64,000 bases of DNA from Sipunculus nudus (GCA_026874595.1 CM049322.1:49705340-49769339); one strand, 5' to 3'. Positions 36,566 through 49,400 are shown, counted from the stretch's first letter. The notes: generated by a model not told the origin, from the sequence alone. Program-made: numbers and translations.

Positions 36566-39500
36566 ATGTTTGACACAACACTTGATCTTTTAAGTTTGAA
36601 TGTTCGGGGTCTTAAAAATAGATTAAAAAAGGTCGGTATTGAGATGGGCAAAAAAAAAAAAAAGAATTATGTGATGTTCTACTTTTATAAGAAACTCACA
36701 GTTGTCTGAATATAGAAAATATCTGGAGAAATGAGTGGCGTTGACAGTTTTATTATTCACATGGGACTTCAAATAGTCGAGAAAGAGCAATATTGATAAG
36801 ACAGCAATTAAAAATGGATGTAAACTTATTACATAGTTCCAAAGATGGCAGAATTCTAGTTATAAAATTGTTAATTGAAAACATTCATTATATAATTTTT
36901 AGTGTTTATGCTCCCAACTATACTACGAATCATTTTTTTTCTTTAAAAACTTGAAAAAAAAATTTGCGAGAATATGTTATCCTTAATGACATACTTTCTA
37001 TCGGAGTTGATTTTAATGTAGCTCTTAATATTAATTTGGATAGGAGAGGTGGTGCTGTATGCCCAAAAGATTGTGTAGGAAATGCTATAAATGATATAAT
37101 GGATCATCATAATTTAGTGGATATTTGGCGTACGAGGAATCCGTTTAAAAGTGAATATACCTGGAGAACTAAAAATGAAAATATATCATCTAGATTGGAT
37201 TATTGGCTCATTACAAAACAGTTTCAAGATTATGTAATTAAAGCTGGTTTTATTCCATATATTAAGTCAGACCATTCTTTTAAAAAATTAGTCACATGCA
37301 CAGACCCCTTACTTTCTACAAAGAGGAGTAAAGAATACTAGAAGCTAAACAAAAATTCTGCTTGAGGATGACCAAATAACTGAACATTTAGCTGAAGCTA
37401 TACATACTTGGTCAAACGAATATAATGAAAACACAATTTATGTTAAAATATGGGAATATATAAAGTATAAGGTAAGAGATTTTTACATCAGAAAAGGTAA
37501 AGAAGCAAAAAAAATATGCTTAAGCAAGAGAAGATGACCTACTTGATCAATTAAAAATCCTCCACACTTTATTGGTAAATTTAGATGTTGAGAGAGAAAA
37601 AGAAATTAAGGAAAGTATACAAAAGATAAAGGAAGAACTGGAAGAGATTGATAATCATAAAAACAGAAGGACTGATACTGAGATCAAAAGTCAGGTGGTT
37701 TGAAAAGGGAGAAAAAAGTAGTAAATATTTTTATAATTTAGAAAATATAATGCAGTCAGAAAATGGGTCAGAAAACAGAGAAAGGATAATGGAGAATATA
37801 CTATAATTCCAAATGAGATACTTGGTTTGGAAAAGGACTTATTGTAAATTATACTCATCAAATCACAGTAAGTCACTTGAACAGACTGAAGAATATTTGA
37901 CAGAAATAAATGCTCCATTTATAACAAAAGAAGATAATAACTTTTTGTGTAAGCCACTAACTATAGATGAATGTATAATACAGTTAAAATAATTTCAAAA
38001 TAATAAAAGTCCAGGAAATGATGGTTTACCTATTGAATTCTATTTAAAATTTTTGCTAAAAGTTGGCCCCCTTTTAGTCAAATCCTTTAATTAATAAATC
38101 ATTTGAGGAGGGAAAACTGTCAACATCCCAGAGGCAAGCAGTAATAACTTTAATAGATAAAAACGTAGATCGTACTTTGTTAAAAAAAACTCACGACCGA
38201 TATCACTTTTAAATACAGACTTAAAAATTTTGGCTAAAACACTTTCTCTTAGACTCCCAAAGCTCTTACCCGAAATAATACACTCCAATCAGACTTGTTA
38301 TATAAGAATAGATTAATTGGTAAAATATCAGGTTTGTTCAAGATTGTCTGAATAAAAAAGATAAAGAATTCCTTGTATGATAATTGCTAAAGATATGGAA
38401 AAGGTTTCTGATTCTTTAGAATGGACTTTCACATTGGCTACATTAAAAAATTAAAAAATCAAGAAACCTTTATATGTTGAATAAAGCTTTTATATACTGA
38501 TATAAGGAGCTGTGTAATTAATAATGGTACAACATCTGGGTATTTTGAAGTAGAAAGAGGAGTCAGACAAGGGGACCCTTTGTCCCCCTCCCTTTTATAT
38601 TAGCCATAGAAATTTTAGCAATTAAAATAAGGAATAATCCAGCAATTAAAGGAATTAGGATAGGATAGGAACAGGTAACACTCCTGCAATATGCTGATGA
38701 TACAATTGTACAATATGATAATACACTATGGATAGGTAAGTCTAAAAATAGTACATTTAAACCATTTGGAATTCACTGGCCTGATAAACCAATCAAACTT
38801 CTTTGAGTGTTTATATCATATGATAAACAGCAATGTGAAGAGCTCAATTTGGAAGATATATTAAAACAAACAAAAAAAAACTCTACAGATGTTGAAACAA
38901 AGAAATCTGACACTGCAAGGAAAAACCCAAATAATAAAAACATATATAATATCCTAATTTAATAATTATTTTAGTAATAACAATATATCAAATAAATATG
39001 TTCAGAGATTAAATAAAATTATATTTTCTTTTCTGTGGAATGGTGGAAAAGAGAGAATAAGAAGGTCAGTTCTAGTGCAAGAAATAGAAAATGGTGGTCT
39101 GAATGTTCCACACCTGCAGTCACTCTTTTTGGCATCATGAGTAGGATGGATTTAAAGATTTTTCTGTGTGAAATTAGACCCTGCGAAGCTTTGTGGATCT
39201 AAAATATTAAGAAAATATGTAGCGATATGGACTTACTATTAAATTGCAACTATGAACCCGATTTATTATTTTTAGAAAAATTGAATGTATTTAACAGAGA
39301 GGTGTTGAAAAGCTGGTTTTTCTTAAAGCTAGATTACTATGCAGAGGTGAATTTAAAATAGCAATGTTTCTGGAATAATAAGCATTTTGTTTTAAATAAG
39401 AAAAACTTTCTATACGGAACATTTCTATAATGTAGGAATGCAAAAGGTACAGGACCTATTGGATGTACAGAACCATGTTTTATCTTTTGAATATTGGAAA

Positions 39501-39640
39501 TCAAAAGGGTTAATTAGTATTTATTTTATTGACTCGTACAATTTAATACCATTAGTAATGAAACAATGTAAGGCAGATATTGATCAAACTAATATAAGTG
39601 AGTATAATGTACGTCGTGGAACGGAGTAAAGCTATTCCCT
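36566..39640 (+). pseudogene. L1-like LINE ORF2 (endonuclease and reverse transcriptase), heavily broken
   Basis: From an ATG at 36566 the frame reads LLSLNVRGLKNRLKK, the start of an APE-type endonuclease. 36964-37341 carries FNVALNINLDRRGGAV, YTWRTKNENISSRLDYWLI and SDHS. Then come SKVRWFEKGEKSSKYFYNLE (37.69 kb), NKSPGNDGLPIEFY (38.0 kb), RPISLL (38.2 kb), RGVRQGDPLSP (38.56 kb) and LLQYADDTIVQ, the RT catalytic motif (38.68 kb). LNKIIFSFLWNGGKERIRRS near 39.02 kb is the usual C-terminal part. Many stops and frameshifts make it inactive. The order fits L1/Tx1-type LINEs. Confidence 0.8.
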
Positions 39641-42249
39641 TTTTTTCCAATATATAATGAACAATACAGAGGTTTCATGCAAAACATTTGCCCCCTTTGG
39701 GTATAAACCTAGCTCCTATGTATTGAGAAACACTGTAATCAGGGATCATATTCATTTCCGATTTTTCTACAATTAAATCAATAATTCAACTGTTCAGAGG
39801 TTGTGTTAAAGTGCATTTAAAGCATGGTCGCTCCAGGCACCCTGAGTTTTTATACCTCGAGTTGGACTGGAAAGTTAGCAGAAAATACTGACGGTTTCCT
39901 TAAATAGTTTTATTTTCAACGAATTTGTGAAAACGTTTTCCGAACATCCAGCTTCTTCAAAGATACAGCCCTCTTGGGATAATTCAAGTTTGGAGCCAAC
40001 TTGTTTATCACTCTTCAGCAGTGTTAAAAAACATAATGTTGTGATAATTAATGCAGTGTTTGGCTATTTGTTTTCTGACGATCTTTATAAAGAAAAGTAA
40101 GATTGTTTCCATGATGCTGTCAAACCATGAATGGGTTTTACAATACAACCACGCATCAATATACGGAACTAAAACATACAAATGGAATGAAATTATATTT
40201 TAACCTATCACCAGAACTGTGCACATAGTAATACCTTGTCAATTGTGGATTACTTATAAGTATTGGTTATAGCCCAATGAAATGTAATGCAAGCCATGAG
40301 GTTCGCAAGGCTTGTGTCACATGGCCTGCGAGCCGTTTAGGCTAGCCTGTCAGGATTGACACAACCCAGTAAATCTCAATGCTTGCATTACATTTCATAT
40401 GGGTATAACTGATTTGACCAACATGTCCCGCCCCCCCCCCCCCCGGTCGAAGGTCAAGCGTGTCTTTTTTTTTGGGTACGCACCAGTTCTTTGCCATATT
40501 TGTCTTTTTTATGCATTTCACAAAAATATACATCAAATGAACATAACATCTTATAGTACAAACAGATACAATACATATAAAGACAATTCATGGACAATTC
40601 GGAGTTCATCAAAATTATTTGAGATAACAAAACCTATGTGAGAAAATAATAATAATAATAATAATAATAATCCCTCCTCTAAATTTGTAATTTCATGATA
40701 AGAAAGATACTGTGACCATCCTTTCCTAAAACATTCTAATTTCTTATTCTTTTTTTGCTATTTTATATTCAATTCTAACATATTCATATAAAAAGAAATT
40801 AAATCCAAGTATATTTGGCTTCTGAATGGTTCTTCTACACCGGTCACTATATATTTTAGCCTCTATCACAATAACATTATACATATAACTTTCATACCTC
40901 TAACTTCTCTTTTAAAAAAGATAATCTTCACTTAATGAAGATAACCTGAAGACGATAAGATTTGTTCAAACAAACTGTCTTGCATTTGGGTGTTGTGCTT
41001 TCATCAACATGAGCTCACGTAGTGAATGTAACATACTTTGTTATAGGCATCTACGCTCAAAATTAATCTTTCTACGAATATTAAGTGGCAGATACGCGGC
41101 CTGTTTACCTTTAATAAAATACTGAATAACTTTTCTGTTTAGTGTGTTACACGTGTTTCGAACAAAAATATCAATTAGTTATATCAGGCATTGCATTTTA
41201 AAGTCAAACTCTAATCACGTTATATATTTAAAATTAACTATAGCGTTTTGATTCACCCGTGTTACCGACAAGCTAAAGACAGAGAAAAGGGTTTTAATCG
41301 TGTGACGTTACGACCTTACATTTGTTTTGTGTCTGGGCAGCATGTGTAGTGATCGTATGTGTATGAGGATGAGGTAGGGTGGAGATACATTCCGATCGTT
41401 TGTGACGTCAGGGCGAATATCGATCGTGTTCTTAGGGAATACTCTCACTAGAACTTGTTCGCAAGAATATAATACAGGTAAGTTAGAAGAACCATTTGTA
41501 CGTTAGGTATAATATTTATTATTATTATTTTTTTTCATAACATGCTTAATGCTTTGTTCAAGGGGCATGTTACCCCTTTGAAACTTGATGCACCCTTGTT
41601 ACTTATTGTGTTTTTCATTTTATTGTTTTTCAGTATATAATATCTAATATAAATATATACATTCATATCATAAAATTTTAAATATATATTTATCGGTATA
41701 AGATGTTCACTTTATACCCATAGAATGATTACATTAACAGTACATAGTAACCCTTATTAAGCAAAGCCATGTGATAACATATATTAAATTTATTAGTTTT
41801 TTATACTTTGTGCTCCTTCTTTTCGATATGAATAATTTTATTTGGTCAGGGTCGTCATCATATGTTTGTACATTTCTAGTCATTTAAATGGAATACGCTT
41901 TTACAGCAACTGCGAAATTTTACACATGTTTGGAAACCGGAGGTGATTGACGATTCAGCCGCCGACTAATCAATTTTTCTTCCATGTAAATATCTGATTT
42001 TGCAATTATTCATGGAATTAGCCTCAATATTTACTGCCGATCAAATGATCTTTTCTGATGCCTTATGTTTCTACGTTATGAAAGAAAACATGGATATGCA
42101 AGCGAATTCTATACAAATGATCGATTATCTCTTATAATCATGATACATCCTGAGATCAGGTATTCCTTCGAAGAGAAAACTTCATAAATATTGTCCAACT
42201 GCGAACAAAAACTCGGCAATCTGATAAGAATATCCGTGTAAACGAGCTC
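39641..42249. other. Intergenic, contains one hairpin MITE
   Basis: No exon recognised. Contains the element at 40266-40409, a poly-C tract at about 40430-40444, and an (AAT)n tract at about 40646-40670. This is the 3' flank of the P450 gene. Confidence 0.45.
40266..40409. mobile_element. Small hairpin MITE, 29-bp inverted ends
   Basis: The left end has AATGAAATGTAATGCAAGC and the right end its near-exact inverse GCTTGCATTACATTTCAT, both continuing to GTTATA at the tips. It is 144 bp long with no coding capacity. Confidence 0.65.
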
Positions 42250-42366
42250 TTATGATGGTCTGTCCAGAAACTGAATTCTGGGGCTGTTTTTGTGACGTAA
42301 CAGAGACGTCATTATTACCTGTATCGGTCCTTCTGTGGTCGATGCCAGGCGAAAGCGACGTAAAAT
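42250..42366 (-). CDS. P450 terminal exon
   Basis: After CCATTTTAG it reads [19 protein letters not shown] and ends IQFLDRPS-stop (TAA 42252-42250), matching the beta 3-4 end of P450s in length (38 residues) and character. Confidence 0.75.
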   Translation of the reverse strand: MLRRFRLASTTEGPIQVIMTSLLRHKNSPRIQFLDRPS

Positions 42367-45286
42367 CTAAAATGGCAACGATACTTATGAAAGTAATGTA
42401 CGTTTAAAGGGTAAAGAGTGAAATAAAAGGGAAACGAGATGGAAATGACACATGTCAATGCACTATTGGTGGTTCAGTTGTGAGCAGGATAAGAAAAATG
42501 GGCAGTTTATACTCAACACATACTTAACATTCATTTCCTGGTTTAGTTTTTGCAAGGGCAATTTACACGTAGCTGTCCTGCCATCTGTTATTCCGCTACA
42601 TATTAGTCTTTCATAGCCTTAAAATTTATAGTTTTTTTTATATTGTCTGACTAGGCGGATAGGAAGCGCATCCATTACAAACTTTTCGACAAGCCGATCA
42701 ATGTGTAGGATAAAACTAAAATGTTAAACAAACTTCTAGAAACACCTTTAATGATAAATAAATACGATATTTTGGGTGTTAGGACGGGGGTTTTAAGACC
42801 ATTTCTTTCAGCGTGGCGTTTGGATAAATTATTCATTGATTAAACATGCCATCAAAAGTAGGTCGATTTTGTTAACTGCACACAAATAACAAGTCTACTC
42901 ACCGACGCTGTGAGGATATACATTTCCAACTCTGCTATGCGGCGACCTAAAAATGAATAATCATTGCAAAATCCCCACTGATGACCACTCATTTAACATG
43001 CTTATCTTTTACAAAATCAACGTCCTAAAATTAAGATAATATTCTAAATAATATATGTGATCTGGACAGGAATAAAAGTAAAGTTAATAGTACAGTTATA
43101 CATTTTTCTTTAAAACCACTTTGTCAGATGATTATTAATTGACACGACACGTTATGCTAGAGTGACTCCCTTCTGAGCTTTGCTCATTTATTCTAATCAT
43201 TCTGTAAAGGCTATTACCATTCCAAAAAAGTTGGTACCGGTTGTTTCTCTGTTTGTCACATGACCTCACATTGATTTACTCGCCTTTACTCACTTACTTG
43301 CATAACAACCGGATTCACTATCCAAACATGCACTGCTAACAACACGACTCTAATGACTATAAAAACATGCACTGCTACCAACACGACTCAAGATTATAAC
43401 TATAAAAACATGCACTGCTACCAGCACGGCTCCTTACCGACACACGCTCTTTTTCCGAAGCCAAATGGGAGGCTGGCGTAAGGATTTATATGATCTCGGT
43501 CCTTCTGGCTGCGAAGCCAACGCTGTGGTCTGAACTCTTCGGGACGTGGGAATAATAGGGGTCACGACCCGTATTGTAGGTCATTGCAAACAACATTGTC
43601 TGGAAGTAATGATAGAAATTTCATTTATTTGTTCGCCCAGGCCCAACATTCGCACAATTACAATCAAGGCTTGATATAAAAAAAATATATTCGCCTCATG
43701 GATTTTAATTCAAACGCTTGTGAAATATTTGCTAACTGAAGCTATCTTCAATCGCTGATATACGAATGTTAATTTATAACTTGTGCAGTTTTGGAAACCA
43801 GTGATTTTCCCAATTCCGGGTCTGCATTTGCATACTGGTATATTATTGGTACGCACTATCGTTCGGATTGTTGTAAAGAAATAGGTAATTTATACAAAAA
43901 ATTGAGAGGGCCTCTTATTTGAGAAATTATATAGGTTATCTAATAAATCATACTTTTCACCTAGCAGTTAAATAACATTTGTTTTTCAAACAAAAATACC
44001 AGGATCAACATTTTATCTGGTATACATTCTACAGTTTATATATTAATATCAAGTGTTTTGACCTTTTTTTAAAAGTCTGATAAACAGTGTAAACTAATTG
44101 TTAGTTATTTTGTTGTTTTACTAGGATGTAGAGGTTCATTCTGTAAAATATCTCCTTGATATTAGTACGATAAATCCCAAATCAAGAAAATTTTTGTTGA
44201 CTTCTCACTGATATTTGTTCAAAGATCAATGTATGGAAAGTGGGCAGCGAATGAAACCTTAATTTTACGGATTAAAACTGAAGTCTTACAAAATATATAA
44301 AATTTTAAATGCGGGAGTTTTCCAAGATTTATTCGTGTTTCATAGGCTCTACCGATTCTCTGTTTATCCTGGTTCGTTCATCCATCGCATCTATTGTTAC
44401 CTAATCATTACATTTTAAGGCGTATTGGTTAAAGAATATGATACTAGTATATTTCCAAAACTGATATTTATTTTGCTTAAGCACTTACGTCTTTCGGAAT
44501 GTTGTAGCCTCTTAACACTAGGTCTTCCTTCAGGACACGCGGCAAAAATATAACCAGCGGATACATCCTTTGAAGACCAAAAATATGAAATAAAAAAAAA
44601 AAAAAGTTTATAAAAGTCCAGAAAAATGAGTGTTACGGTTCAATAACTCGCTGATAGCCTTAGCGGACTTCTCTCCCTATCACCAAAAAGGCGTTTCATA
44701 GCCCAGTCATCAGAAATAATCAATTATTCATTTATGACTTGCGGCGTTATAACAGATTTGACAAGTAAAGGATGCGTTTGATGTATTAATTATGAATTAT
44801 TATATCGTGGAATATACCTTAGATTTACTTTAGCAAGACATACTGAATATCTCATAATCGTTAAACAGTTTTTTTTCTCAGTTAGATTACTTAAGGTCAT
44901 CCTTATTAACAAAAATACCTGGAGTTTTATCATGTGCCCCACTAGGTTATAATAAGCTTGTATAGTAACTATTCCATATATTCTATTTCTTGTATTTTCA
45001 CCGCATGTTCTCTTCAAACATGTCCTTATAAATTTATCTGGAATAGGAGATCGCATGAAGTGTATTAGTATGGTAAGGTTACCTCATTGTTTCCTTAAGT
45101 ACGGCTTTCATGTATGGCATGTTTTGTATATGCTCATACGTCAGCTGTTCACCACAGGTAACAGACATGACTTCCTGGTAAAGTTTTTCTTGTACTTCAG
45201 GATGCCGGGATAACAGATCCAGTAACAGACATGTGGTGTTGGATGTCTGAAGCGGCATGTATAATAAAATGGCGATGTTTTATATG

Positions 45287-45346
<60 letters not shown>

Positions 45347-48276
45347 TCAGCACGTTTAAGCATCTTGTATTTACTCCAGTGATGTGGACGGTATTAACAA
45401 CCGGGTGATCCTCAGATAACTGACGTTCGTGACAGGCCCAGCTGTGACATACTGTGACATATTTTGATATGATTAATTGAATATATGTAATCTATAATAA
45501 GTGGTCCCATGGTGTTATGATCATGGGCAGACAGTACTCCTGCATGATGCGGAATTGTTAATAATAATAATAATAACAAAATATAAAATGGAATATTAAG
45601 AAAAATAAAAAAATAAGATAAAAATGTTTTATACTGGTGAATTAACGTACATATTTTGTGTCAATTTGTATTACATCCACTAGATTCACGTTACCGTTAG
45701 GTATTTTATATCCGGTATCGTGGTATCGATGGTCTGGATATGGGTAATTTGTACGTTATTGTCCAACATGACGTATCGATCGGGTGGGTTCTAAATTCAT
45801 ATGCAGTAAACATTAAGCGTGGAGCCTTTCCACATAGATGGCGGGTTTTATTATTGTTATTAATGTTATACAATTTATATAGATTTCTTGAGTTTAATAT
45901 GATTATAATTTACCAAACATTGTTATCGTTTATTCCGAATATGGTTTATTTCGCAAATGCGAATCATTTATTATTAAACTGCAGTCCATATGACTGACTG
46001 CACGTGCCTCGACCTACGCTATACGACTACAAATGATAATTTCTTATCGAGACCGGTTATTGCGGGCCATACTGTGGTTGGCTTCATATTCGCGGGACTG
46101 AAATTTCGCGATTTCTCCATTTTTTTATGTTTCGCGAGGGTTTCATTTCGCGATCTCACCAGAACCTATGTAAAATCTTTGGTAAACCATTCCTGTTTGT
46201 ATTAAAAATGAGAATAAGTCATGAGTTTGTAATATTCTACTCATATAACGATGGGCCCGGACACACAGCATAGGTAGTTTAGTTCAAATTTAAGGGAACG
46301 TTTTCCCGATACCTGCATGGATGTAATTTATTATAAAATTTCTCACTGTTCAATCCTATTCACGTACAAGAATTGGTTTCACTAAACAAAAGGACATACT
46401 CAGTTGGCCAATTATTCCAAAGGGTTTCATTTTCGCGATTATTTTGCATTCGCAAATATCGTGAAATCAAAACCCTCGCGAACAAAAAGGCAACCACAGT
46501 ATACGTTCGCATACAGTGGCCTGGTCAACTAAGCCGAGTACCGGGATGAATTCAATCAGACTGGCTGCCCCGGATGTATCAAGCTGCCGCCGTGTTTGCG
46601 CTATGTTAGACACGTAGAACCTTCTTATTCTCCAAATCGTCGCTCTTTGTTGTGTCTCATTAGAGTATTGTGAATGTAAATTTTATTCCTAAAATAAGGA
46701 TTAAGTATATTTAGCTTAGAACACACTAAATTTCATAAAACAATAAACAAATAAAAATAAAAAGTTTAATAAGACAATTAGGGTCCTGCATGGACCAAAC
46801 ACAAAAACCCATTATTAATGTACTTACAGTATCTACGGCTGCGTTCATGAGGTCTAGCATTAAAGCATACATCTCCCTATTCGATAAGTTCGATTCTGAA
46901 GTGAGGGCAGCAATCAGACCTGGCTTAGTTTCCCCGCTCTCTCCTTTCGTCATAACATCAGCTAGTGCCTCGTCAATGTATTTCTTTCCTGTAAACAGAA
47001 AAAACATTCGAGATTTTTAAAAGAATTGCGATATATAGAAAGCATGACAGCTGGTTTTTACAGGTAAACCTAGATTATTAACCATCTGACCAGGTATTAG
47101 TAATACAAATGTACTTTTATGTGGGTACCTTTTTCTCTACCATATCATATTGCAAGTAAAATCTGAAAACCAACCTGAACGGCTTTGTAAAAAAATAAAT
47201 CAAACAAGCGAATCCAACCTGTAATGTATGTATTGCCGGTGTTATACTTCAAAACAATAAATGAACGGCTCTGTATTATGCACGAGAGCCTCCATGCCCT
47301 CACACCCAATTAGGTGTACTTGCATATTAATATTACCCATGACCTCTGACATGGTGTCAGGGAAAAGGCGAGAGTTGAGAAGGATATCACTTACCTATCC
47401 GGTACTGATGTCTCCAGTTGTCTGTGAATGAGGACCAAAGTGGAAGACGCAGAGCTTTAACAAGTTTAGGGGGAAACAGAGATAGTTTCTCAGTCTGGTT
47501 TAGTATGTCAATCATCGTGGTTATAAAATCAAGGGACTGCTGTGGGGTATCCTCTCCCAGTAAACCAAGGCGTCTTTCTAGAAGGACTGTGCAAGAAGCT
47601 GGAACAATACATTTTAAAAATATTTGAGCATTTGAAATATTCGTTTGAAAGTATACCAGGATAGATTTTACGTGCAATGGCACTTTAAAATGCTGCATTT
47701 GCAATTACTTAAAAAAAATTGTTGTTCGTTTATACATATGTTGTCGAGTATGAGAGCGTATGATTCTTTAAAATGAAGTTCTTAACTATGAATTTGAGTG
47801 CGTTTAAATCTGTTTAAGAATTTAATATCAATTTAATGCAGTTTAAAGTTAAATTTAAAGGTAACCGTGAAAATTGTTTTATTATATTAACACTTTTTTT
47901 TAAATAATCTTGATATTGTTTTCTCCACAGAAGATTTGTAATATTTCAAGCTGAATACATTACACTCGAATGCCCATTTAAATAAATCATCTCGGATGCT
48001 CGGAACCACATGTTCACTGTCTCGAGATTTCACGAGACGCGCCACCATGTCGTCTGCAACCTGCCGGAACTTGTCAGTGTGAACGGCGACACATCGCGGC
48101 CGCATCATGTCCTTGGTAACACTGCTTCGCAAACGCTGCCATTTCTCGCCCTGACTGCAAAAAAGAGTAACTACAAACCTGAATATAGGGTAAACTACTG
48201 GTAACGAGGACAGCCAATCAGATTAATATGGGCCCTTCCGCCAGAGGTCGTTTTAACTCAGAAGGAAAATGATCTC

Positions 48277-48319
<43 letters not shown>

Positions 48320-49295
48320 TTTATTAGTTCGTACTCGGTGTGTCGATTGTGACGTGTAGTATCACTGCATGCGACATTTTGTATGTGATCTGTAGTACAT
48401 AGGCAAATTATATGAATATATTCTTCATATGAATATGGTTTTATATATATAGAATAGAATTTAAACAAAATTTCTTACTCTAACGCCCATTAACTTTTTT
48501 AAATAATTTAAATTCTAGATGGTTCATCTTAAAATATTACGTTTTTTTATTTTCTAACTGAAATATACACCCGGTCAAAGTAAGCCTTGGCACATCAGTG
48601 TATCGGCGGATTATTATTAAAATTAAAAGCCTGGGCTTTTAAACAGGAGCAATGCTCCTGAAGCATAAAGTGCTCTTTTTATCAGACGGGCATGGACAGA
48701 AAGAGGTTACAATGAACCTCCAGTAAAGGTTGACCTGAATAAGTCATGCAGGCGCGTGTCGTTTGTTTTGTTTGTGCATGTGTTGGCAAAGGCATGTGAA
48801 CATTATATTATTGAAACTCAACCCCACCATTGCCTAGAAAATAAATAACAAGATCAGAGAAGGTCTCTCACACTCTTTTCAAACTAACCTGATCAGTATT
48901 CCTTTCTCTTCGCCAATTTCATCCAATGCCATATCCCACGAAATTACGTCACCCCGCGAAGGCCGGTTTCCTTCTTTTCTTAAAACTTCTTTAACATCTG
49001 CTGGGTCATGTATAGCCACCGCCCTGTAGCCACCTAATCCAAATTTATAGATGGAGCCATGTTTGAGATGCATGGACTGCATAAACTCGTGCATTTGCCC
49101 TTTCAGTGATCTGCCTCTGATGAACGCGGGAGCTGACCCGATCCCAGGGTATATTCTCATTCCAGGGAGCGCAGAATATGGTTTTGCTGCCTCTCCACTG
49201 ACATGTGTTGATAAAGGTCTGGCGACAGAGAGCATAACCACTCTGCCTATGGTCGCCATAGTGTTAACTCCATTAACATGTTTCGTGGTCAACAT
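42250..49295 (-). CDS. Mitochondrial-clan cytochrome P450, nine exons, one frameshift
   Basis: Exons: 49295-48889, 48154-47964, 47598-47395, 46988-46828, 45246-45083, 44567-44489, 43599-43438, 42946-42903, 42366-42250. All introns are GT/AG and all phases join except for one missing base inside exon 7; with that base the product would be about 509 aa. Seen: an N-terminal presequence-like stretch, a PYSALPG Pro-rich hinge, I-helix AAVDTTSNTT, K-helix ETMR (ExxR), FRPQRW, and heme loop [13 protein letters not shown] with the ligand Cys. The Arg pair after the Cys and overall fit point to the mitochondrial clan, whose members receive electrons from ferredoxin and oxidise sterols, ecdysteroids, vitamin D-type or unknown substrates. 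Subfamily not assigned. Confidence 0.88.
42903..42946 (-). CDS. P450 exon 8 (L-helix)
   Basis: A 44-nt exon after CATTTTTAG, completing the Gly codon and reading [15 protein letters not shown] before donor GTGAGT. It continues the heme loop in register. Confidence 0.85.
43326..43432. repeat. Three-copy tandem repeat in P450 intron 7
   Basis: Three units of about 45-48 bp with ACATGCACTGCTACCAACAC and ATAACTATAAAA. The array stops next to the splice donor of exon 7 (GTAAGG at 43437-43432). Confidence 0.75.
43438..43599 (-). CDS. P450 exon 7 (heme-binding loop) with a one-base frame break
   Basis: After ATTACTTCCAG it reads [13 protein letters not shown], and then the family frame moves by one at a run of four C (plus-strand G 43558-43561). 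[14 protein letters not shown] and [10 protein letters not shown] follow in the shifted frame. Read straight through, the first frame never gives the heme motif and the second has a TGA at the run. Exon length is 162; 163 is needed for the phases of exons 6 and 8. Confidence 0.85.
44489..44567 (-). CDS. P450 exon 6
   Basis: 79 nt. Reads [20 protein letters not shown] and YNIPKD, the beta 1-4 region after the K-helix. Acceptor CTTCAAAG, donor GTAAGT, phase 0 out. Confidence 0.85.
45083..45246 (-). CDS. P450 exon 5 (I-helix end to K-helix)
   Basis: Starts [20 protein letters not shown] directly after CTTCAG and ends KAVLKETM plus two bases of the Arg codon, then donor GTAACC. Glu and Arg of ETMR form the conserved K-helix salt bridge. 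Confidence 0.88.
45289..45345. repeat. (TA)n microsatellite in P450 intron 4
   Basis: About 50 bp of TA repeats about 45 bp from the exon 5 acceptor. The 70-codon minus frame over it is spurious. Confidence 0.95.
46069..46502. mobile_element. CGCGAA-rich MITE in P450 intron 4
   Basis: The ends are ATACTGTGGTTGGCTTCATA and, inverted, ATACTGTGGTTGCCTTTTTG, with TTTCGCGAGGG-type phrases near both. It is 434 bp without coding capacity and of the same family as the split copy at 2262-3683. Confidence 0.65.
46828..46988 (-). CDS. P450 exon 4 (to start of I-helix)
   Basis: Starts after TTCTGTTTACAG, reads [12 protein letters not shown] and ends [10 protein letters not shown] at donor GTAAGT in phase 0. 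The oxygen-binding Thr motif is split by the intron. Confidence 0.88.
47395..47598 (-). CDS. P450 exon 3
   Basis: Begins at ATTGTTCCAG/CT and reads [20 protein letters not shown] and [19 protein letters not shown]. It ends CGGATAG/GTAAGT in phase 1. RRLGLL is a common D/E-helix feature of mitochondrial P450s. Confidence 0.85.
47964..48154 (-). CDS. P450 exon 2 (C-helix)
   Basis: Starts after TTTTTTGCAG and reads [20 protein letters not shown], the C-helix W-x-x-x-R motif that contacts heme propionate. The donor GAGT/GTAATG is inferred from phase, since it joins in frame to exon 3. Confidence 0.82.
48281..48319. repeat. (TA)n microsatellite in P450 intron 1
   Basis: About 39 bp of TA repeats. 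Confidence 0.95.
48889..49295 (-). CDS. P450 exon 1 (presequence and N-terminal domain)
   Basis: Two ATGs, at 49295 and 49259, are possible starts; the second gives [20 protein letters not shown], a basic, Ser/Ala-rich mitochondrial targeting sequence. PYSALPG and [20 protein letters not shown] follow. It ends in phase 2 at donor GTTAGT. The frame is also open upstream of the ATGs to about 49400, so an upstream exon cannot be excluded. Confidence 0.85.
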
Positions 49296-49400
49296 CTCTG
49301 GTTCTGAATCCAGTCTGTAGAGGTCGCCAGACTCAGCGTATCGCTGTAAAGCTTTATTGGCACTGATGACCCTTTTTGCCCAATGAAACTGTATTTAAAT

